Below, piece after piece: positions 60,801 through 64,000 of a DNA stretch of 64,000 nt. Below the pieces are notes generated by a model. That model made no database searches. It was not told the origin of the DNA and saw only the letters and a list, made by a program, of their open reading frames with translations. The first letter of the stretch is position 1, and each line of letters begins with the position of its first letter. Origin of the DNA: Brachyspira intermedia PWS/A (lineage in GTDB: Bacteria > Spirochaetota > Brachyspiria > Brachyspirales > Brachyspiraceae). The stretch lies in assembly GCF_000223215.1 (NCBI RefSeq), contig NC_017243.1, positions 558,001-622,000 of the forward strand, in the 5' to 3' direction. Position numbers and translations under genes: made by a program.

Positions 60801-61019
60801 AAAAGAAGATTAAGACCTGTACTTATGACATCATTGACTACAATATTAGGATTATTACCTATGATTTTTGAAATAGGAAGCGGAAGCGAAATGTACAGAC
60901 CTTTAGCTATAGCAGTTTGCGGAGGGCTTATATTCTCTACGATGTTCACTCTTATAATAATACCTTCCGTTTATTCTAGCTTCAGAAACAGATTCAATAT
61001 GAAAATACGTGAAGATTAA
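57894..61019 (+). CDS. RND-family efflux transporter (AcrB/HAE1-like)
   Basis: 1041 aa, full length, 12 membrane helices and two large periplasmic loops. Start MKNFITFIVNRPTTVFVTLVSM; GMMVDNSIVVLENIFYY carries the relay Asp (the second Asp of AcrB is Asn here); FVKGQMGQMFSDL, VGIVVNNGIVLIDYMNR, RRLRPVLMTSLTTILG and GSEMYRPLAIAVCGGL follow in order. It exports drugs or lipids using the proton or sodium gradient. No adaptor (MFP) or outer-membrane channel gene is adjacent in this window, so partners must be encoded elsewhere or it acts alone. Confidence 0.93.
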   Translation: MKNFITFIVNRPTTVFVTLVSMFIIGFISISRLSINYLPNMEVPIISIKTTYDNAGAEEVEKSVTRIIESAVSSVNNVKTIKSKSKESESNVEIEFNWGTDLQTAADDIREAIDMVRSSLPDDADNPNISKFSTDSEPIMNIAFFGTDNLASLYDLVDSQILTRLEQVEGVAQTEIRGGLKKIICVDIDLNRLNAYSININDIVHTLSLENQNVAGGETYEGVYKYNIRTTGEFKEVNDIEDVVIMLKNQVYPVKVRDIAYVHEDYEDDSEIVRINGQKALTIAVTKESGGNIIQIARDVEKRLSTINLPSGVYYQILFNSSDTIKNSIHNVLNTVWQGALFAVLVLMIYLWDIRSVFIISISIPVSVITTFILMYFFNITINVISLSGLVLGVGMMVDNSIVVLENIFYYSNYYSKYNINKNDKRTIKINNIKSSIIGTNEVSIAITASTLTSVCVFLPFLFVKGQMGQMFSDLCITVSISLLTSLFVALTIVPLLASRLNKLNPDSKLNLLLRKSENFFNKNLHNNVEKFYVSTLAIVIKNKKKSFALISVILTISLFLLLMNIGKEGYPVSDEGTIISRLRLPVGARVEFTDMFINKMEHDIESAVSNNMAYYETRVRTGRNEHHGEVRVKLIDRENGRKLDITHYIESIRNKVNGYPGRIELNSENTAMGKPKNYSAIIIELVGDDLDRGYDVASNVIAAVNNVEGVRNVLIKEDDSNHELIFDVDRDLVSKMGININTIANIIRTSFSGTTASKMTLNNSIYVDTDIIVRLEDRNRDDISSIQKMMIPTSNGIVPISSLVSIHKSTGPIEINRKNDKRIIEINASAYGRPINEIITDIRKELNKIYIPSGFSVNFSGDYEDMQEAFVQLIVSLIMALVFVYAIIAGQFESYITPFVISLAVPFALFGALIFLYFSGNTLNVYSGIGIIMLVGIVVNNGIVLIDYMNRVVIERNISWDNAALESCKRRLRPVLMTSLTTILGLLPMIFEIGSGSEMYRPLAIAVCGGLIFSTMFTLIIIPSVYSSFRNRFNMKIRED

Positions 61020-61120
61020 TTATTTATAAAAATAAACTACTGCATTTTGAATAAAATTAGTAATATAATGAAAGTTTATATAAAAAATTATAGTATGATT
61101 TATTTTTATGATAAATGTTT

Positions 61121-61380
61121 TATATACCTAAACAACTACATTTTGTCAAAAATAAATTTTTTAAATTTAAAATATTTGCAGGGCTTTGACGACCGCTCTG
61201 CGTACTTCGTAACACCCCCAGTTCTTTTGCGACCGAAGGAAGTACTGTAAGTATTGGCACAAAGAACCTTATATCCTCGACAGGCTCGGATACGCTTCGC
61301 GAAAGTGCAAATAATCAAATAAGACTAAATAATACTAACTTTGTTTTACATGTAATATAAATTATTAATTTTGTGCAATA
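61121..61380 (+). repeat. Dispersed intergenic element, family 1, copy K (inverted core)
   Basis: Left end intact: TATATA (61121-61126), 17 bp, tgtcaa (61144-61149). Then HP1-type gttcttttg...caaagaac (about 61222-61267). After it, the stretch gtgcaaataatcaaa...acatgtaatataaattatta (61305-61350) is the reverse complement of the normal middle. A family 2 element interrupts before the right end. Confidence 0.65.
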
Positions 61381-61458
61381 ATGAGTAATCAGCCGCACGT
61401 ATAGAGGACATTTGTTAAGAATAAGTGATACCGTGCGGGAAGGTGCCGCAGCTCGCGG
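61381..61458 (+). repeat. Stem-loop element, family 2, copy 5
   Basis: ccgcacgta (61393-61401) with taccgtgcgg (61429-61438) and the tail gaaggtgccgcagctcgcgg, as in copy 1. It sits between the core of family 1 copy K and a family 1 right end, so it seems to have inserted there. Confidence 0.65.
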
Positions 61459-61600
61459 TTGACAAACTTAAAAAATTTTTAGTATATACCTAAACAACTA
61501 TATTTTGTCAATTTTTTATTGTTCTTTTTCCCGCCTCACGCCTGCCGTAGGCACGCTTCGCCAAAGTTGATAAAAATACATGGTATTTTATTCAATGAGT
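61459..61600. repeat. Family 1 right end joined to another family 1 left end (copy L)
   Basis: TTGACA (61459-61464), 18 bp, TATATA (61483-61488), then 17 bp and tgtcaa (61506-61511). The two opposed element ends share the same TATATA. The downstream part holds ttctttttcccgcc and a partial hairpin. Confidence 0.65.
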
Positions 61601-61609
61601 GGTATTACT

Positions 61610-61955
61610 ATTTAATTATAATATAATTATATTTGCCCGCCCTTTAGCCTTATAATACTTATTCTGTAATTTTTATACTATTTTTCTTAATTAACTTTAA
61701 CTGATATTTTAGCTACCCACCCAAAAGTTTTTTAAATTCGTAATATTCTTACCGCACGCAGAATAAGATAAAAAATATAGATTTGTTTTTAATTCAGATT
61801 TTTATTATATTATAAATTTAGTTTACCGTGCGTTAATAAAAATTATAAATCTAATTAACGCTTGGGCGGGTGTGCTTTTTCAATGTACGCAATAAAGCCA
61901 ATTTAAATTTATATTTTTAATTAAAACAATAAATTTAAAAGGGTGGGGATTAGAA
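61610..61955. repeat. Palindromic intergenic element, family 3, copy 3 (permuted)
   Basis: Parts in shifted order: atttgcccgcccttt (61631-61645), acccacccaaaag (about 61715), accgcacgc (about 61750) with taccgtgcgtt (61823-61833), then cgcttgggcgggtg (about 61859) and aaagggtgggg (61938-61948). The order is a circular shift of copies 1 and 2. It ends close to the stop of the B3/B4 gene. Confidence 0.6.
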
Positions 61956-61960
61956 TAAAG

Positions 61961-62665
61961 TTAAAATTCCATATAATTATTTTTAGAATCTATAATACCT
62001 GTTTTTATATCGCAGTTAAAAAATTTTGCTAATAATTCAGCAAGTTCATCTCTAGCTTTGATAGCTTTATCATCATTAATACCAATAAAAGCATCTATAG
62101 GAAATATTATATTTGAAGAGTTTTCAGTGATTTTTCCATATTCGCTTTGTCTCCATATCCATCTTCTAGTTCTTATATCATGAGCAACAGCATAAACTAA
62201 TTCATTATTATCAACTTTTTCTGTTTCAGTTTCTCCAAATGGAAGGAATGTATCATCATCTACAGAATATCTAATATAAAAATCTTCATTGTTCATAGAA
62301 TCTAAATCATGAGCACCCATAGGAAGTTTATATTTAATAGAAACAGCATTAACTAAATCTACTACAGAATTTATTTCCGGCATTCCTTTATTTTTTGATA
62401 TTCTTGTGAGTAATGCTTCTATAGAACACATGAATTTATTAGGATTGATATTTAGTTTTTGAAAAGCATCTCTATAACATTTTATATATTCGCTTTCTTT
62501 TATCTTTATATTTTCAAATTCTTTTTCAGCATTTGAAATACTTTCTTTAAGCATTATTGATATATCATTTATTTTATTTTGATTATTAATTCTTTTTGCA
62601 ATTATCACAGCAACACACATATCGTTTAGAGTTTCGAATACTCTATCTTCTATTATAAATTTCAT
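61961..62665 (-). CDS. B3/B4 domain protein (PheRS-beta editing-domain-like)
   Basis: 234 aa. The B3/4 signature is clear: NAVSIKYKLPMGAHDLDSMN, FLPFGETETEKVDNNELVYA, and HDIRTRRWIWRQSEYGKIT, ending in NIIFPIDAF. The domain is the editing domain of phenylalanyl-tRNA synthetase beta; stand-alone versions probably clear mischarged or free amino acids from tRNA. The helical N-terminal ~70 residues are specific to this branch. Cytoplasmic, single gene, minus strand. Confidence 0.82.
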   Translation of the reverse strand: MKFIIEDRVFETLNDMCVAVIIAKRINNQNKINDISIMLKESISNAEKEFENIKIKESEYIKCYRDAFQKLNINPNKFMCSIEALLTRISKNKGMPEINSVVDLVNAVSIKYKLPMGAHDLDSMNNEDFYIRYSVDDDTFLPFGETETEKVDNNELVYAVAHDIRTRRWIWRQSEYGKITENSSNIIFPIDAFIGINDDKAIKARDELAELLAKFFNCDIKTGIIDSKNNYMEF

Positions 62666-62742
62666 GATGAATCCTAATATTTAATTATTATTTAGATTGA
62701 GATTATTTTTTATTTGATTAATAAAGATAATATGTTCTTAAT

Positions 62743-62793
62743 AAAAAAATAATTAGCCTAAGTTAAGAAAATAACTTAAACTAATTATTTTTT
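62743..62793. terminator. Terminator after rpmE
   Basis: aataattag (62748-62756) pairs with ctaattatt (62781-62789), with an inner stem aagtta/taactt and A/T runs outside. It works for the minus strand and possibly both. Confidence 0.75.
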
Positions 62794-62813
62794 ATACAAT
62801 TTACTTTCATATA

Positions 62814-63017
62814 TTATTTTTTTAAGCCATAACGTTTTTTAAATTTATCAACTCTTCCAGCAGTATCAAGAATTTTTTGTTTTCCTGTAAAGAAAGGGTG
62901 GCAGTTATGACAAATATCTACGTGTAAACTTTTTTGTACTGAGTGAATTTTAAAGTTAGCACCGCAAGCACAGTTTACATCTGTTTCAAAATATTGAGGA
63001 TGTATATCTTTTTTCAT
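62814..63017 (-). CDS. rpmE: Ribosomal protein L31, zinc-binding form
   Basis: 67 aa, starting [17 protein letters not shown] chose the ATG at 63017 because GGGAG lies 9-13 nt upstream; an ATG at 63032 overlaps that site. Zinc ligands: C in DVNC and CACG, and [13 protein letters not shown] near the middle. The Cys form serves as a zinc reserve in many bacteria. It ends [14 protein letters not shown]. Single-gene unit with strong terminator. Confidence 0.95.
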   Translation of the reverse strand: MKKDIHPQYFETDVNCACGANFKIHSVQKSLHVDICHNCHPFFTGKQKILDTAGRVDKFKKRYGLKK

Positions 63018-63147
63018 TTTTGCTTCTCCCATTAAAAGTAAAATATAAGTAAGTATATATTATATTATAAAATCTTTCTTTTTGCAATACTGTAAAATAA
63101 TAATTTTTAAATATTAGAATTAAAATATAAAAGCGAGTCGTAGCCAG

Positions 63148-63167
63148 CTAGTGAGTTTACTCGCTAG
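63148..63167. terminator. Hairpin between rpmE and chemoreceptor gene
   Basis: ctagtgag pairs with ctcgctag around ttta, 8 bp with one G-U pair. It is followed by a copy of the ggtggacttcgtca module (63189-63202). Possible terminator of the chemoreceptor gene on the minus strand. Confidence 0.4.
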
Positions 63168-63245
63168 ATTATTGTAGGGCACCAAAGGTGGACTTCGTCA
63201 CGAGCATAACAATAATAATAATTTAATTAAAAATATTTCCTACCT

Positions 63246-64000
63246 CTAACTAAATTTGAAGTAATTTATATCATTAACTATATCTTCAGTCATATTTTTT
63301 ACCTCATTGCTTGAACTAGCACTTTCTTCAGCTATTGATGAATTTTCTTGAGTGATGCTATTTAAAGATATTATAGTTTGATTAATCTGCATTATACTAT
63401 TTTGTTCATTAAGAGCAGTTGTGCTTATCTCTGTTAATATATTAACCACTTCTTTAGCAGAAGATGAAATTTTTTGAAGAACATCTGTAGAATATGCTAC
63501 TGACTCATTACCATGTTCTATTTTAGCAACAGTATCATTCACTATTTTTGTAATATTATTAGCCGCTTCATTAACTGTTTGTGCCAGAGAACGAACCTCG
63601 CTTGCTACTACAGCAAACCCTCTTCCTTGTTCTCCAGCTCTTGCAGCTTCTACTGAGGCATTAAGTGCTAATATATTAGTTTGAAAAGCTATTGACTGAA
63701 TGAGTTTTGTTATATCTGATATTTGTTTACTAGATTCTGATATTTCAGCCATATTATTAGATATAACATTAACAGCCTCTACACCTGTTAATGTAGAATT
63801 AGCTACTTCTAAACTCATATTCTTAGCATGTTCCGTATTAACAGAGGTGTTTCTCAAAGAGTTAGATAAACTTTCTGTTGAGGCAGATAATTCTTCCAAT
63901 GATGCTGCCTGAGATGTTGTTCTGTCTGATAAATTTTTGCTTCCATATTGTATGGTATCAATAGAAGAATTTATATTATTTATATTTTCTTTCAAATTAT
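63246..64000 (-). CDS. Methyl-accepting chemotaxis protein, C-terminal part
   Basis: The frame is open to the right edge, so the sensory and membrane parts lie outside. The visible ~250 residues are the signalling coiled coil, with the hairpin tip [37 protein letters not shown], which binds CheA/CheW, and flanking helices with adaptation Glu/Gln sites ([25 protein letters not shown]). Likely a substrate of the CheR encoded at 22.8 kb. A TTG at 63995 is not the true start. Confidence 0.93.
   Translation of the reverse strand, partial: NLKENINNINSSIDTIQYGSKNLSDRTTSQAASLEELSASTESLSNSLRNTSVNTEHAKNMSLEVANSTLTGVEAVNVISNNMAEISESSKQISDITKLIQSIAFQTNILALNASVEAARAGEQGRGFAVVASEVRSLAQTVNEAANNITKIVNDTVAKIEHGNESVAYSTDVLQKISSSAKEVVNILTEISTTALNEQNSIMQINQTIISLNSITQENSSIAEESASSSNEVKNMTEDIVNDINYFKFS

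Noticed and set aside
61047-61250. 67-codon ORF after the RND gene
   Set aside because: It reads into family 1 copy K, has no ribosome-binding site and no protein-like features.

Overview
The window reads as a chromosome segment of a Brachyspira-like intestinal spirochaete. The evidence is the very AT-rich composition, a 23S-5S rRNA pair with no 16S gene beside it, lipoprotein-rich gene content, many chemotaxis genes, and AT-rich intergenic DNA carrying short GC-rich dispersed repeats. This assignment comes from gene content and style, not from a database search.

Layout. 1-600 is the 3' end of a SorC-type sugar-sensing regulator. 1.1-10 kb holds three tandem Ser-type lipoprotein sulfatases followed by a radical-SAM sulfatase maturase. 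10.4-15.1 kb holds a P1/DmpA peptidase, a divergent SDR/HxlR pair and ftsH. 15.1-18.3 kb holds minus-strand envelope genes: two NlpC/P60 proteins, a DUF4390 protein and a probable outer-membrane barrel. 18.4-24.6 kb is one minus-strand operon, cheX-cheY-cheR-bactofilin-TPR-mreB-mreC-mreD-CYTH. 25.7-28.2 kb is a large cyclic-nucleotide-domain protein. 28.5-32.1 kb is the 23S-5S transcription unit with its promoter, processing stem and terminator. 32-46 kb holds small membrane proteins, a Bax-inhibitor-like protein, three paralogous lipoproteins, an Mrr-like nuclease with a zinc-finger partner, MATE and SSS transporters and a DUF285-DUF4132 protein. 46.5-49.2 kb is ileS. 49.5-56.2 kb is an accessory, defence-like island: a type IIG restriction-modification gene, an HNH-like protein, a small membrane protein, a STAND-like NTPase broken into three frames, and a DUF4160/DUF2442 pair. 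56.4-64 kb holds an HD protein, a small lipoprotein, an RND exporter, a B3/B4 protein, rpmE and the 3' part of a chemoreceptor gene.

Most unusual features. (1) A dispersed intergenic element of about 300 bp occurs in about a dozen full, partial or mosaic copies. Both ends read as outward sigma70-type promoters (TTGACA, 17 bp, TATATA/TATATT), and it contains two hairpins whose stems co-vary between copies. In seven cases an end-promoter points into the next gene. (2) The STAND-like NTPase gene is interrupted at two points, each an in-frame A_AAA_AAA heptamer directly followed by a stop. The same one-base defect in an A-run occurs in two other genes, which suggests slippage, phase variation or systematic sequence error. 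(3) A second, larger palindromic element (about 440 bp) occurs three times, and a third stem-loop family clusters around 55-56 kb.
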